DNA of 64,000 bases from Onchocerca volvulus (lineage: Eukaryota > Nematoda > Chromadorea > Rhabditida > Onchocercidae). Below are positions 13,699-27,714 of this stretch, in pieces. A program made the translations under genes and the position numbers. The notes below the pieces were generated by a model. The model had not been told where the DNA came from. It searched no databases and saw only the letters and a program-made list of their open reading frames with translations. Location of the stretch: NCBI GenBank assembly GCA_000499405.2, contig HG738138.1, positions 16,717,054-16,781,053 of the forward strand. The letters run 5' to 3'. Numbering within the stretch: the first letter of the stretch is position 1; the number at the start of each line of letters is the position of its first letter.

Positions 13699-16039
13699 TC
13701 TTTATACTTATCATTTAGCTTTTCTTCCGCATCTCTCCTGCTCACCCGTTTTTTGTCATCTTTTCCAACTGATCCAAAATATCTGATAAGGCTTTCTTTG
13801 ATGACGAAAAGAAGAATGTCATTGGTTGTTAGCTTTGTTGTTATACATAAATGATTAGCATATTCAAAGCTTTCCAACCATCCATTTCTCATTCTCTCCC
13901 TTTCTCTCTCTCTCTCTCTCATCCAATCATTTCTTTTGAATTTTTTAGATTTCACCAATTTTTTTCTCTTCTTTTTTTTTTTAACTAAATTTAAATTTTT
14001 GTTCGTAAAAAAAGAATATTAAAGTTATGTGAACTTTTAGTTCCTCGAGATTCGATGATGATCGAAAAGATTATCATCGAACATTTGCTTGATCGAATTC
14101 TGGACATTTATCTTGTCGAGATTCTAATTCTGATGCCAGCAATGTTAGCAAGGTTGCATTAGTTCAGTTCATTGTCCTTTCTGTCGATATTTTAACCTGA
14201 CGACAATAATATTTATTACCAATTAGTTTAATTATCTTGAAATGCTGTGAATAGTACTGCTGTAATTTTCAGAAAATATGAGTCTTTCAATTCCTGTTAT
14301 TTATCACTAACACCAGAAAGCTTAAATCAAAGATTTGAAATTACAGTTTTGAAGTTTCACTGCTCGAAAACTAATTTTGAATATGCTAGAGCTTGTGAAA
14401 TCTCATAAGCTTTTTTTTTTTTGATCATTCATTATCGCCGAAAGTAATGATCGATCTATTGTAAAGTTCAAGTTGGCATTTCCAAACTTCATTATTTGAA
14501 TTCAAAATTTACGAAAATGTGAACAAGAAAGATTGAATTTGATATTTAGACCAGAATTTTAATGAAGTCATTTGCATGAAATCAAAATTTAATGAAAATA
14601 GTCTTTTCTAATCACTCAAATAATCACTTAAATAATTCCAAATTATTAATTATTTAACATTTCAAAACTTCTTTTTTTCTTTAAATAAATCAATCTATTT
14701 TTTCTTATTAGATTTTCAAATTCTGATGAAAATTTTTTGTTGGTTAGCTAATTGTACTGAAATATTTTAGCCTTTAATATCTCTCCGTTCTTTCTTTCTC
14801 TTTCTTGAAATTTTCACAGTCAATAGTACTGCATTTGATAAAACTACATTATGAATTCATGTTACTATAATTGCGAAGCAGTTTTAATTTCCTAAAATTC
14901 AACTAGTTCCATTGTTTCCTTCTTCCTCTTCCTCCTCTTTTTCTTTTTTTACCAAATATTGTTTCCTTCTTTTTTTTTTTTTTGAAACAAAAACTTTTGT
15001 CAAATTTTCATTTTTGTTCTCATCATTGTGATATACTTTGTTTTGCTTTATCCATTGATAGATTATTCAAATTTTCAACACATTCTTTTTTCGCTTCCTT
15101 CAGTTAATCATGAAATCGAAATTCATTGTTGAGTAAATGAAACAACAAAACGAAAAAAGTAGAAGGAATAAAATATGTTTGAATTCTTCACGTTAACTTA
15201 TTATAAACATGCTTTCTTATCAGATAAGCAAAATAAAATGCAAATTTTTTTTATTCTTTTTTTTCAAGCATGTATAATTTATTTAAGGGAATAATTAATA
15301 AAGAATATTTGGGAAATTCGTTACCATTGCTTATCCAATTAGTATAAGTGATGATTTCTCTTTTTGGTGGATATATTTTACTGATCATTTAATGATTGGT
15401 CACACATTACGTTTAGATTATGATTGAATTTTATAAGCAAACATATCTTTCTTTTTTTTAATTTACAGAATATTGTTTATGTAAAAGGTAAATTTTTATT
15501 CTCGTTATCTTTATTATTTGCTGTACCATCTTGAATTATCATATCTTATCATGTAACTTCATGATTATTTTTGCAACCAAATTCTCATCGGAGATGGATT
15601 CGAAAAGGAATGACTCGATGAGTCATTACAATCTTATTTTATCCGAGCCTAGTATCATTCTTGTTATTATTTCCTTCAAACTAGTAATTATTAATGATAT
15701 GTTGCAATATTTTTGTCGACAATTTTTCGTACAAGAATTTGGAAATCTTAAAACTGAATGAATAATGTTCTACTTTTGCTCCTAGTTATTAAATCTGAGT
15801 TTTATGCTAATAATTTTGGAAATATATTCTAAGAATTGTTAACTTTTCTCATTTTTCAAATAATTTTTTTTTTTTTGAAACTTAAAATAAGAGAAAATCG
15901 CTTATGTATATATTTAAGATCCTATATCTTTGATTCTTTAAATGGTGCAAACTTTTCTTTCGTTTTTTAAAACAATTTTTTTCAATTTAAAATAGAGTGA
16001 CCACAACAATGTATATACGGATATCATTAATGTATATAT

Positions 16040-16380
16040 GTCATCAATCCATTTTTTTATTTCATCCTGTTTCAAATTTATTTCAAATCTTACATTTTAT
16101 TCTATTTTAAATTTAATATTTAAAACACTCATTTTTTATTTCATTTTATTTCAAATTTGCCTTAAATTCTTTCATCCATTTTATTTTACATTAGTATTTG
16201 TAATATCTATTCATTCACTTCATTTTATTTTATATTCTTTTATTTCATTATATTTCAAATTTATTTCATTTTATTATATTTTAAATTTATGTCAAATTCT
16301 TTCATTTTATTTAATATAAACATTTGTAACATCCATTCTTTCATTTCAATTTATTTCCAATTAAAATCATTTTATTTAAA
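16040..16380. repeat. TTTCATTTTATTT-type degenerate repeat
   Basis: Many imperfect copies of short units such as TTTCATTTTATTTCAAATTT. The 93-codon open frame across it encodes only F, I, L, S and Y-rich low-complexity sequence and is not a gene. Confidence 0.7.
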
Positions 16381-19300
16381 TAAACGCCAATTAACAGTAC
16401 ATACATAGATATATATATGTGTGGAGTGTCAAGGTGTACTTATTAACCTGTTGAGCTGACGAGAAAAAGGATGAGATTTACCGTTTTCTGAACCCGGAAA
16501 GCAGGTCGAATGATGATGACAGTAATAATTGAATCTCGATATGTACTCTTTCATCTGTTCTCCTTTTTGTTGAATAATCTCTCCGACTGTTTGAATCTTG
16601 CAGATCGCAGGATTGCAAACTGCAATCATGTCGCGACATTCTTTCAGATACACATATATACAAATTTCAATACAAAAAAAGAAAAAAAAAAAAAAAAAGT
16701 AAAACCTGTTCTTACATCAGCATTACCATCATAAACCTTCGTATCAGCTATTGTGTTCCATTCCTAACGAAAATTTCATTCTCGAATTTTATTCTCGAGA
16801 TAATTTATACAATATGCTGGTTGGAAATAATATATAACTCGAGAATAATTATTCAAATTATTAGTAAATTAATTGACATAGTTATATTGATTGATATATT
16901 TATTGCAGAAATACGGAATTTGGGATAAAACCATTCAAAAATAATTTATAACTCAAGAATTAATGGTGAAAAAAAATTCGATTATCTACTATAGTTATGG
17001 TATAGACGTATTATGATATTAACAATTATTACCGAAATACTGAAATTAGATAAAATTACACTGATAAATATTCGAAACATTTAATGGAATTAATGAAAGT
17101 ATTAATTTTATAGTAAATAATTTCTGTTCATCTATTCGAGGATCAGAATGTTATGTAATAGAAGTGACGATAAATACTGGAGCAAATTTTGATGAGATCT
17201 ATTTACAATGATTGTTGTTGACCTAATCCTGAATCAATCGAAGTTTTGGGAAGTACATCTTATTGATTCATCCTTTTTTTCCGGTTTTGATTTTTCCTTA
17301 ATTCGCAATCATCATACTGATGATATCAATTGATGTAGTGTGAAATGAAGAACAGTTTCTAACAATCCTGCTAGATTTTACTTCCGGATGATATGTCTCG
17401 GTGAATTTGCCTGCAATGATAATGTCACAAATGAAAAGATGATGAAACTGTTAATCAATTTTCAAAGTTCTTTTTTTTATTTTAACTTTAGTGTTTGAAT
17501 CAGTATTAAATCCTCTAGATGATTATATCGCAGAAATGCGGGACAGTTTTCGATATAAATTTTGATAATATTGATAATATTATTTATTATTATTCCAATT
17601 TTGTATTCAATATTTATTAGAACTTTTTCTGATATCATTAAGCGGTCAAATCCATTTTACTTCATTTCATTTCACTTTTTTTTCCTTTAATGAGTTTAAT
17701 ACTTCACTTTATGTTTTCTTTTTTTTAAAACTATATATATCTGTGATATAAAGTACACCTGAATAGGATAATCTTCTTTTCCATTCTTGTTTGACCCCGC
17801 CTTCATCAGGTTGTTGTCCACTCTTTTTTTCCTTTTTTTGCTCGTGAAATTTTTGCAAAATACATTTGAATGAATAAATATGAATAGGTCAATCATTCTG
17901 CTCCACCTTTATCCATCCTCGCCTTTCCGCATTTCTAAAAATTTTTTTTGCAAAATTTTATCCCGAATATTCATATAATTCATTTTACAATCATGATAAT
18001 TTTCAAAAACTATTGTAATATTTATCTTTTAAAACGAAATTTCTGACGAATATTTATGAATTTTATTGAAGTAATACCTAATCTATTAATTTTTTAAAGT
18101 AAAGTGATACTGATTCAAAATGGAGCAAAAGACGAAAAAAAATTATTAATTTAGCACTTTAAATATTTTTTTATATTTTAATTTGCCAGCATTTTATTAA
18201 AGTTCATAATTATTCAACAGAAATTTTCTTGATGATGATGATGATGATGATAAAAGATCAATATTGTTAACAGTCTGAATAATTTTCATGTTTAAATCTG
18301 CGAATTCTATCATAGTTTATAATTGCTCGGGGAAAAATTTTTGCGATGATATGAAAAGAGATCAAATATCGGATGAGTTGAAATTGGTAACAAAATTATT
18401 CAAATAATAGTAATGAAATTAGGTTAATCGATGAAACTTATCATTGCCACTTACTTCAAATAATTCCGGAAGTTCTGGATAGGACAAAGGATGTTGGAAG
18501 ACTTCGGATGATTAGTACGTGAAAGTGGATTGACGTATTATCCGTAAACTAAGTGAAAGATAGGATTAACAAAAATTTTTCATAGCGTAGTTCCGACGTC
18601 CATACTTTGATGACATAATGGTTAGCGCCTATTATTACGACGTAATTTTAACTTTTATTAGGCTTTGTATCATTTAAATTTTAGTTACCACTGATATTAT
18701 GATTTCAATACGAACACGTTACAGTACATATTCGCTATATTATGTTCAATTTTTCTCGTAAATAGTATTTCACTTTTTTTTGTGTGTGTTACTGTATTCT
18801 TGCAAATTGCAGCACTATAAGTAATGCAATGCAAGCAAGCAAGACATTTTGATATGCTAACTTATTTGATGCAATTAAATTTGAATAGATTTTGAAATAT
18901 TTCAATTTTTTGGGAATAATGAGAAATGAAAAGAAAGAAGGAAAATAGAAAAATCATTAAGAAAGAAAAAAAGGAATTATGATGAAAAAAGCTGCAAAAA
19001 TTTGACCTGAAGGTCATTTTAGTGCCATTGAGCCAGAAAATTAGGATACATCGTGGTTGTTTTGAAATTCAATCCCGAATGGAGCAAAAAAAAAAAAAAA
19101 AAGCCATTCTTCCATTCTTCTTCAGCGTCATCGAACTTTTCATAAATTCTGGCTAATATACATACATATATAAACTTTTTTTTTAATGCTTTATTTTATA
19201 TTTGATATCGTAGAAAAAGAGTGAAAGGTTTTTTTTTTTTTTTTTGAATGACCTTTTTTTAAATGACCTTCAGACGAATATGAAAATATAATAGTAGTAG

Positions 19301-19539
19301 CATGCGATAGTAGAATTAAAACTTCTTCCTTTTGTATGTTATTAGTAATTTATATTCATCCATCTATCCCACAGATATTTTCCTTATAATAATTTGCTTT
19401 TTTTGTTTTATTTATTCCTTTTTCCTCTTATTATTAAATGAAATTTTATGTTTGTGGAAAATTTTCTATTTTTTTAAATTGTCGAAATAATATGAATTTT
19501 GAAACTCACTTTATATATTTTTTTTAATAATACAAATGA

Positions 19540-19725
19540 TAACAATCTCTAACAATTATTAATTGTTTTGATAAATTTTTCAATTACTGTTGTGTGTATT
19601 ATTAAATCGTATTTAAATATGAATCTTTAATTGTATTTCAAAAAATTTTTGATAGTTTAAGATTCATATTTAAATTGAATTTAATAGTTTACCCGGCAAT
19701 AGCAATTACTAAATTTAACAAATAA
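19540..19725. repeat. Long imperfect inverted repeat (foldback)
   Basis: The inner arm at 19601-19630 pairs with 19656-19685 around a loop of about 25 bp. The best block is TTTAAATATGAATCTT against its reverse complement. Weaker pairing continues outward for about 40 more bases per arm. It could be a small foldback/MITE-like element or an RNA hairpin. No flanking target-site duplication is evident. Confidence 0.6.
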
Positions 19726-20783
19726 TTTTTTTTAGAAAAATGATTAGATGATGAAATTTCTCATTTTTCCTTCCCTGTTATCTATAGTGATAAGAATAGT
19801 AATTGACTCCATATATGTTATCAGTGAAAATGTTGCAAACTACCTTTAAATACTTTTCATGCAGTTCCTCTTACATCGAATGAATATAACACTTCTTTGT
19901 CATTGTTCTTAAAGTCAAAACTTTTTAAAAGCAATAAATAAGTCAAATGAAAAAATATAATACTTTGAACTAGTTTAAATTTAAAATATTCAAAAAAAAA
20001 AGAAAAGAGATTATATTATCAATAATTGTATATTAGAGATTATTCATTTCGATCTTTCCGCTACTTAGTTTCAGGCAGCTATTCTAATAATTTTTTTTTT
20101 TTCAATTATAAAGTATTCATCATATCAAACTTATCATAATAGTCCAGAAATTTGATATAATTCAGATATATAACTTTATCAATATTAAGCTTTATGAACG
20201 ATGACTCCTCTTCCGAACTCGGATACACCTCTATATTATCACATAATGTAGTTCAGTACAATATTCTCAAATCCGGTAATCAGTAAAATGCTTATTTAAA
20301 ATTATATTCACAAAATAATTAAGAATAATTTGTGTTAGAGATTGTTCAGTTTTTTTTTGCCTCATAAATCTGTCATCATTCCGGATTCAGGAAAAAGTTA
20401 TTTTATCCTTTAATATCAAAAATTGCTCCGTCTCAAATCAATCATTTAATAATCTTTTTCATATTATATATTAACGAATTTCCAATGATTTTCAACTTTC
20501 AACTTGTCCCATTAATCTGTCATTGTTCCGAATTCGGAAAAGAAATTCGAAATTATTATGTCACCAAATCATGGTGGCTGTCATCATTTCTTTTTAGTAT
20601 GTCACCAATGCATGAAGTATTACTTCAGTTTTTATATTTACCTTGCACATATATACATTTAATCATTTTTAGAAATTATTTAATTATAATTAATTAGAAT
20701 TGTAAACTTTATATTTTTATAGGATTTATATTTGCGTATTCATATATCACAAATATGATTTGACCTCATCTTCCGCTTCTTAC

Positions 20784-20838
20784 CCCCGCTGACTCCCACC
20801 CCCGAATTTTCCTATCACATTATTCAAACGAATCATTA
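20784..20838 (-). other. Possible exon, minus strand (uncertain)
   Basis: On the minus strand a T6AG acceptor is followed by an open 55-base stretch, relatively GC-rich, that ends in a GTAAGA donor. Its entry phase fits the exit phase of the candidate exon at 22567-22699. The encoded segment is glycine-rich and not recognised. Chance splice-like signals are common in such DNA, so this is only a candidate. Its minus strand has three G-runs (5, 3 and 5 G). Confidence 0.15.
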
Positions 20839-21544
20839 CTAAAAAATTGTTAATATCAAGGTTATTACTCTATTATCTAGTAAATTGCACGCCATTTTTT
20901 CATTATTTCTATCCATTCGATCTTTCAGCTTTTCTCGCTAAGTTTATTTTCAATAAATTTTCCTTTAATAAAAATATTTAAAAAAAAAGACCATATTTTT
21001 CATCATTATCGAAAAGAAAGAAAATTAAGAAGTAGAACTTCATGAATAATAAAGTTCTCATCCTTCTTTCTTTTTTTTTCCGATTATGTTTTGTCTTGTT
21101 TTATTTTTCCTTTGCAAGGAATGAATTATTTTGGAAGTATTCATGAAATTGTTTTCTTAAATTTCATGTTTTAAATTTTAATTGAAAAGTTTCTTTTTAT
21201 AAATATCAGTTTATAATTTATAATTGAGTGGTCTATTATTGTGGAACATATTTCATTTAATCTCTGAAATATTATAATTACTCTTTTTTGATGAGATTTT
21301 TTCCTTTCTTACATAATCAGTTCAAAATTTTCAATTATATGCTAAATTTGGAATTGCATATTTTAACCCATTATATTAATTTCTAGCAATTTCGAGAATT
21401 AAGTAAGAACTAAAATCACTGAAAACAGCAATAATTATATTCCAAAAATTGAAATTACATAATACAATTTAATATATTGATTTCAAGCAATTTTGAAAAT
21501 TAAGTAAAATAAAATGAAACCAATGAAAACACCAGTCCTATTCT

Positions 21545-22070
21545 TCATCAAATAACTAAAGTTTATTATCATAACTGATACATGAGTGTTTCAATGCTGA
21601 GCATTTCTTCGCCGAAAATTCACCTGATAATGATAAATGATAATGCAAATTTAGAAGCAAGAGAAAATTATTTCAATATATTTTCCATTTTATTGCATTA
21701 AACCAAAACATACACTTTCTGTATTTCATATATTCCATCTTATGCCTCATCCAGTATCTGATAAGAAAAGAATGTTATGTCATTTAATATGTTAAAAGAT
21801 GAACTTTTATTTTATCTTTATTATCATAAGTGATATGTGAGCATTTCAGCTTTAAACATTTCTTTTCCAAGAATTAATCTGATAAAATGATAAATAGTGA
21901 ATGCAAAAAATTTAATAACAAACAGGAAAATATTAATATGCAATTCCTGAATTTAATTCTAATTTTAATTCTTCTTTGATATTGTGATAGTAGAATTTAT
22001 AATGCACGAAAGATTCATCCGATATCGAACTGTGGAAAGAATATTACGTAATTTTGTATTTTTATATAGG
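21545..22070. repeat. Diverged tandem duplication, about 260-bp unit
   Basis: Blocks near 21554-21660 recur near 21814-21915 in the same order: TTTATTATCATAA(C/G)TGATA, GAGCATTTC, CATTTCTT and CTGATAA-ATGATAAAT. A further partial copy around 22015 matches a block near 21750 (TCATCC, then AGAATGTTA or AGAATATTA). It is old, with no coding content. Confidence 0.55.
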
Positions 22071-22379
22071 TACTGGTTTTAATGGTTAATTTTTAAAGAA
22101 AAAAACGACAAATTTTTGCACTTGAAAAGATAAATTTGTATTTTATCAATTAATCCGAAATTTTATTTATAAAATAGTATGCTGGTTTATTTCATTTCAT
22201 TCCCGCCGCCCTATAATTTATCCATTATATGTTTCATTATCTTTGAAAATTTAAAAAAGAATTTTTGCTCTCTATTGTTTCGAACGTAATTTTTATTTTG
22301 ATTTTAATCGGATGAGATAAAAGGTCAGAGGTTGTCGGCGAACGATAGAACTTTACTATTTCTATTTTACCAAAAGTGA

Positions 22380-23082
22380 TGATTGGTTGGTTGCTCAGGT
22401 GATAATGGTATTGGTGTCAGCAAAGGTTGTGATGATGATGATGATGATGATGATGGTGATTGTTGGTACCGATCACAGGCTGGTGCCTACTGGTTTGGCC
22501 TTCTTTTTCCACCTCTCCACCTCTTCCTCCAACCTTCTCCACCTTCACCTGTTCGAGATTACTCACCTGGACGACCTCTCTTGATGGACCGGTTATTTGT
22601 ACAGGAAATCAACATATAAGATAGAAACACACATATACATAGAACCAATACGCATATTGTGGGTTGACATTTTGGTGACAACAGTTCAACAGAGTTCATT
22701 TGTGATTGTCAACCAGCAACTTATTTCAAGAACCGCCTATTTCCCTCCCCACCTCGCTCTCCGGTGTTTCCTCAATAACTTGTTGAAGCAAGCTGAATCT
22801 GAATGCACCATCCTCCAAATTGTACCATCCCGTCTTACCTATGACCTGATGGTCAAATCTTCCTTCTTCATTCTTCCTTCTCACCCGTCCTCTTCTCACG
22901 AACATCAACTGTTCCTTCCTTCCTACTTGCATTTGGGTATCAATTTCATTTCTTCCAGCTTCGAATTTCCTGAATCTTCCTCTTCCATTCCCCGCTTCTC
23001 CTATTCTGGTAGTTTTCTTTCTTCAATAGGATATTTATTTGTTTTCTTGTTGCCTTTTTTCCACTCTTTTATGATGGTATAA
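22380..23082. other. GC-enriched island with open frames on both strands
   Basis: About 700 bp that is visibly more GC-rich than its surroundings. The plus strand has a 161-codon frame (22597-23082) rich in S, F, P and L. The minus strand has an overlapping frame of more than 110 codons ending at 22726. Much of the openness follows from pyrimidine-rich plus-strand and purine-rich minus-strand bias, so neither is accepted as a gene. The island ends in a GAT microsatellite. Confidence 0.4.
22567..22699 (-). CDS. Candidate first exon of a small secreted protein (uncertain)
   Basis: On the minus strand an ATG with an A-rich lead (ACAAATG) opens a 44-codon frame. Residues 15-33 are strongly hydrophobic (a VLVLCICVFLSYMLIS-type core), as in a signal peptide or membrane anchor. 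A polar tail with IKRGRP follows, including a dibasic KR. The frame runs into a strong CCAG/GTGAGT donor; without splicing it stops two codons later. What is seen is a signal-peptide-like exon next to a good donor; that it is part of a small secreted peptide or neuropeptide-like precursor is inference. No confirmed second exon was found, although 20784-20838 is phase-compatible. I do not recognise the family. Confidence 0.25.
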
Positions 23083-24158
23083 TTGTCTTCGGGCGTTCAT
23101 CTATTCAGAATCTCATTTTTCCAAAAAAGAGAATGACACGTACACATACTTTTTTTTCGAGATTCTGATTGAAAGATTCTATTCTTAAATCAATGAAAAA
23201 GCTGGGGGGAGAAATTACATGATCAATGAGATCCAGTTTATCTCTTCTGGTCTTCTTATCACTGACACTTTTATATGAAACGACATCATTGTAATTTTTT
23301 TTTGTTTTTTGTCTGTTAAAAAAAAAAAAAAATGACCGGAATTACAAATCTTTTTTTTTTTCTATTTTCTTTGATTTTTTACCCTTTTTTTTCATCGAGT
23401 TTTATAAAAACTAATTTGCATAGTTTTAAAATAAAGCATGTTTGACAAATCTTAATCTTCGTTCATTTAAGATTTTTTTTTTTTTTGTTTATAGCATTTC
23501 GACATTTAAATTTTTGCAAAAAAGTATATATATATATATACATATTTTTTTTTAATTTTCATTCAGATCTTGCTTTTCTGTACTCATTTTTAAAAGATAA
23601 TTATTCTTCTTTTATTTTTCAAATATTCATTTTTTTTTCAAAACCACCTCAGTTTCTAAATTTATTTTATGCAATACCTTTTATGTTCCAAATAAAAATA
23701 ACAATATAATTAACAGACATTTCTAAGCTTTGTTCAATGAATAAAAAGTAAACAAAAACAGTATCATAGCAATTTACGTATTTTTATCATATCATCTTTA
23801 TTCATAAAAATGTAATATTCCATAATAATTGTCCTTTTCAATCATTCCGGAAGGACTTAAACAACCTTTCCGGATAATTGGCAAAGAGATTTTTAAAAGA
23901 GTCATAATTGATAAGTTTATTTAAAAGAGACCTAATTATTTTACAAAATTGGGAGCATTTTGTGGATATGCAGAATGAATTTTATATCATTCAATTGAAA
24001 ATGATTTTCAATGCTCCTCAAAATTTGTTTAATATATTGCGCATTTAATTAGTATGAAATGTTTTTAATGTTATGCAATTCATGGATTCTTTTAAGCATA
24101 GTAGAAATATACATTTTACGATTGCTAATTATATCAATTATTAATTATGCAAATTAAA

Positions 24159-24383
24159 CACGCAATTGCTAAGAAATGAATAATTAATAAATTCACGAAA
24201 ACTTAAGTTTTTCTGTACTGATTTATCCGTTCATTGTTTTCCGTACTGAATTATTCATGCCAAAAAGAAATCATGCAATCACTAATAAAATAATAATTAA
24301 TAAATTACGAAAATTTAAATTTCCCTATTATTAACTTTATCCGTTCATTATTTCCCGCATTGAATTTTTCATGCCAAAAAAAA
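24159..24383. repeat. Tandem duplication, 113-bp unit
   Basis: Two head-to-tail copies (about 24159-24271 and 24272-24383). They share CA(C/T)GCAAT, AATAATTAATAAATT, ACGAAAA, TTTATCCGTTCATT and TTCATGCCAAAAA in order. The second copy ends in a long poly-A run. Confidence 0.8.
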
Positions 24384-24469
24384 AAAAAAAAAAAAAAATG
24401 ATCTGTACAAGTTGAGACAAAATTTTTGTTTGAATTTTGTTGTGTAAATAATATTCAATTCCTATGTAT

Positions 24470-24602
24470 ACACAACGGAACTCGGGAATAACGGGATGGG
24501 CGGTACGGTACCGAACCAACCAGGACGAGAGGTCAGTTCCGCCGACTGGTACCGCTTCGGGGAGCAAGTTTATCATCATCATTATCAACCGGCATACCAT
24601 TT
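24470..24602. other. Compact GC-rich island, possible exon
   Basis: About 130 bp far more GC-rich than the flanks, with a short GGTACCG/CGGTACC inverted repeat. It is open on both strands. On the minus strand a T12 tract followed by AACAG, near 24612-24637, could be an acceptor. It would lead into a short hydrophilic terminal frame (residues DNDDDKLAPRSG) that ends near 24529. No family is recognised and strand is undecided. Confidence 0.3.
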
Positions 24603-26372
24603 GTTGCTATTCCTGTTATTTCAAAAAAAAAAAACAGATTTTTTTCTTGCCTGATTCACACAATTTACTCAAGTTTTTTTTTTTTCTTTTTTTTTTTTTT
24701 TCATTGAAATTTCCTTGTTTGACCTGTTAAGTGTGAAATATCTTTTTTATCTGATAAATCCTTAATTCCTTATAATACCATTCTTTTCAAATTTCTTATA
24801 TACTTTTCTTTCCTTTTTTTTTTTTTATAAATGAAATTTCTTTTCCTAATGATCTTTTAAATATTTTGTATCATTAATGTTCATATTAATACCTTAATTA
24901 TTTTTTAATTTTCATCTAATAACAGATCAGGCAAGAAATATAATTTTAAAAAATTGGTTAAAATTTATCATTTCTTTCAAAATTTCAACTTCTTTAATAT
25001 TAATAACAAATAGAATCTTAAAATGGACATTGATAATCTGATAAAATATTGAAGGATCAATCTGTTTACATTCCTTTGATTAAATATATTAATTTCCCAT
25101 CATTTTCCATCTTTTATTTTTATTCACCAAATAAATGATATACTGGTGATAATCACCCTTCGAATTTATCATCCCTACAGTATAAAGCAATATGAGACAC
25201 TTATTTAGTCAAGTATTAAGTTGATCTTATCATTCCATGTGTTGCAGAGCATTTGTTTGCATTTTGATAAGAAAATTGAAAATTGGAATTTTGTTTGTAT
25301 GCAACGAAGGATACCGAAAAATGAAAAAATAAAATAAAATAAAATAATGGCATAATCATCTTATCATATTACTATCTTATCATAAAATATTCTTTCATTT
25401 TTGCTTCTTTATCTTTCTCATCTATTTTTACTTATTTTTTTTTAATCTGTCGTATTAATCATTTGTTCAAATCAACAATTTTTTAGAAAAATTATTAATT
25501 ATGCTTGGAATTATACACATAACAACTGATAATTTTGATAATATAGTAAGTATTCTTCGGTATCATATATTTTGTTTTGAATCATTTTTTCGAATTGCCC
25601 AACATTTTAGCTTTGATAATTTTATAATTTCGACATGTGTAATTACAAATATTGTTCTAGCAATGTGATAAATGATAATATTCATAGTCAATTTTTAAAC
25701 TGTTTTTATTTAATGCATATTGTTATCAGTAATTTTGGACCTATCAAACTGCAAATAAAAAAATATAGATAAATTAACTGTGTTCTTGTCCCAATGTCCT
25801 TTAAAAATATAGAGATGTTGTTAGGAGAAGATTATAGAATTATCTATGTAAATTATCCTGCAAATATACGTGTACAGCCAAAACGTTTTACTTCTAAGAA
25901 CTTAACAAATTTGTGATTGATTATAAATCATTCATAAAATATAATTTTATTATATTATTATAGCTATATAAATTATCATTGCTTCTATCAGGATAATAAT
26001 TAGTACTAGTACAAGTGTTATTCATCGTCATCGTTATCATTTTTGTTATAAATTATCACCTTTTATTGTTCATGAGAAAAGATTGAGTTAAACGATACAT
26101 GTCACAAGGCTGTTTCAAATTAACAAACCAGTTTCATCCATTCTTTTTTTTACCCCGTTGTCTTTAGTTAGCTTTAAACTAGAACTAAAAGAATTGAATA
26201 TATTGATTTCCCGTGGGAAACAGAGGAAAATAGGGAAATAGGCAAGTGAATACAATTTATAAATCTTTGATTCAAAATAAAAAAGTAGAAATTTTTTTTT
26301 GCTAATTTTTTAATGAAAAAGTGATACTTTTGCTGTTTTTTCTTTCTCTTTCTCTCTCTTACCTTCTTTAAA

Positions 26373-26403
<31 letters not shown>

Positions 26404-26639
26404 AATGAATAAATAAATTTAAAATGAAGATCTGAAAAAGGAAACAGGAAGACAGCTTAAACGAGATTTTCTTGTTCTTTTTCGCTAAAAAAATTCAAGA
26501 AAAAATCGCCTTTCATCTCTTCTTGTCCATTATCACTTGTCCAAGCTTGTTTTGATCAGAAACAAGTTTTTTGTGATCAAAGGAAAAAGGAAATTGAAGG
26601 AAGAATAAAGGATAAAATGGCGAATAATATAGCTGTAAA

Positions 26640-26970
26640 TATTGCTAAGTTTCGTTATCTAATTAAGTTATTATTTATAATTAATTTTTTGTCTTAAATT
26701 TCAACAATGTTATTGTCAAATTCCTATTTGATTTCTCATTTTATTAACACAATATTGTATATAGAATGATTATGTATATAAAAGAGCAAAATATTATAAA
26801 ACAGCTTCATACTTGCTGGATTTTAATTCCCTTACAAGTTTTTAAATTTTTTTTATTTCAAATATTTATCATCGTTATCATCAAATTCCTATTTTATTTC
26901 ATAGTTTATGACCACTACTTTACATGGATTAATATTTATGTAAGGGAGCAAAAATTATAAAAGCAAATTT
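26640..26970. repeat. Diverged duplication, about 170-180-bp unit
   Basis: The order TCAAATTCCTATTT, ATTTC(T/A), TTATGTA(T/A), GAGCAAAA-ATTATAAAA appears twice, near 26716-26800 and 26880-26962. Confidence 0.5.
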
Positions 26971-27714
26971 TTTACTTTTTAAATTCTAACTTCACAATAT
27001 TTAAACTTATTTAATTTCGGAATATTTGCTCAGTGTATAATTTGTAATTTATTGTATAATTATTTCCAAAATAAAATATATCATATATCATATCAAAAAT
27101 CTTAACGTGGAAAAATTTTTAAATACATAATATAGTTTTCAGATATATTATTTCAGATGAATTTCTTTCGATCACTGAGACGATTATGTATACATATAAT
27201 ATAAATATTTTAAATTGATTTTTACAATTTTAAAATTTAACAATTTGATATAATCGATTTTTCGTATCCTTCAGTTCCGATAGATTAACGTAAGTATGCT
27301 CTCAAATATAAACATCTTAGCTAATGTGGATATGAAATTGTAAATATTATCTTAATGATTGGAGTAGTTAAAGCAGCAAAAGAAATTAAAAGAAAGAAAG
27401 AAAGAGAGAGGTCACTTGAGAATTGAGATTGGAATTGAAGTTAGTTATAAGAAATCTAGATTTATCTATTTATTTTTTATCAAACCAAAAAAGATGGAAA
27501 TAATGCCAAAGGAGAAATGTATAATTTTTTTTTTCCGCAAATTTCTTAAATTGATAATGATCTTTTTTTTTCTTTTTTTCTAATTCTTTAAAAAAAAGTA
27601 AACATCATTTTTTGTGGAAAAGCATGCATATACAAAATATCATTTCTAAATCTGTCAGAAACTTTTTATGAAATCAGTTAATAATAGGAAAAGATTTAAG
27701 AATCATGCAGAAAA

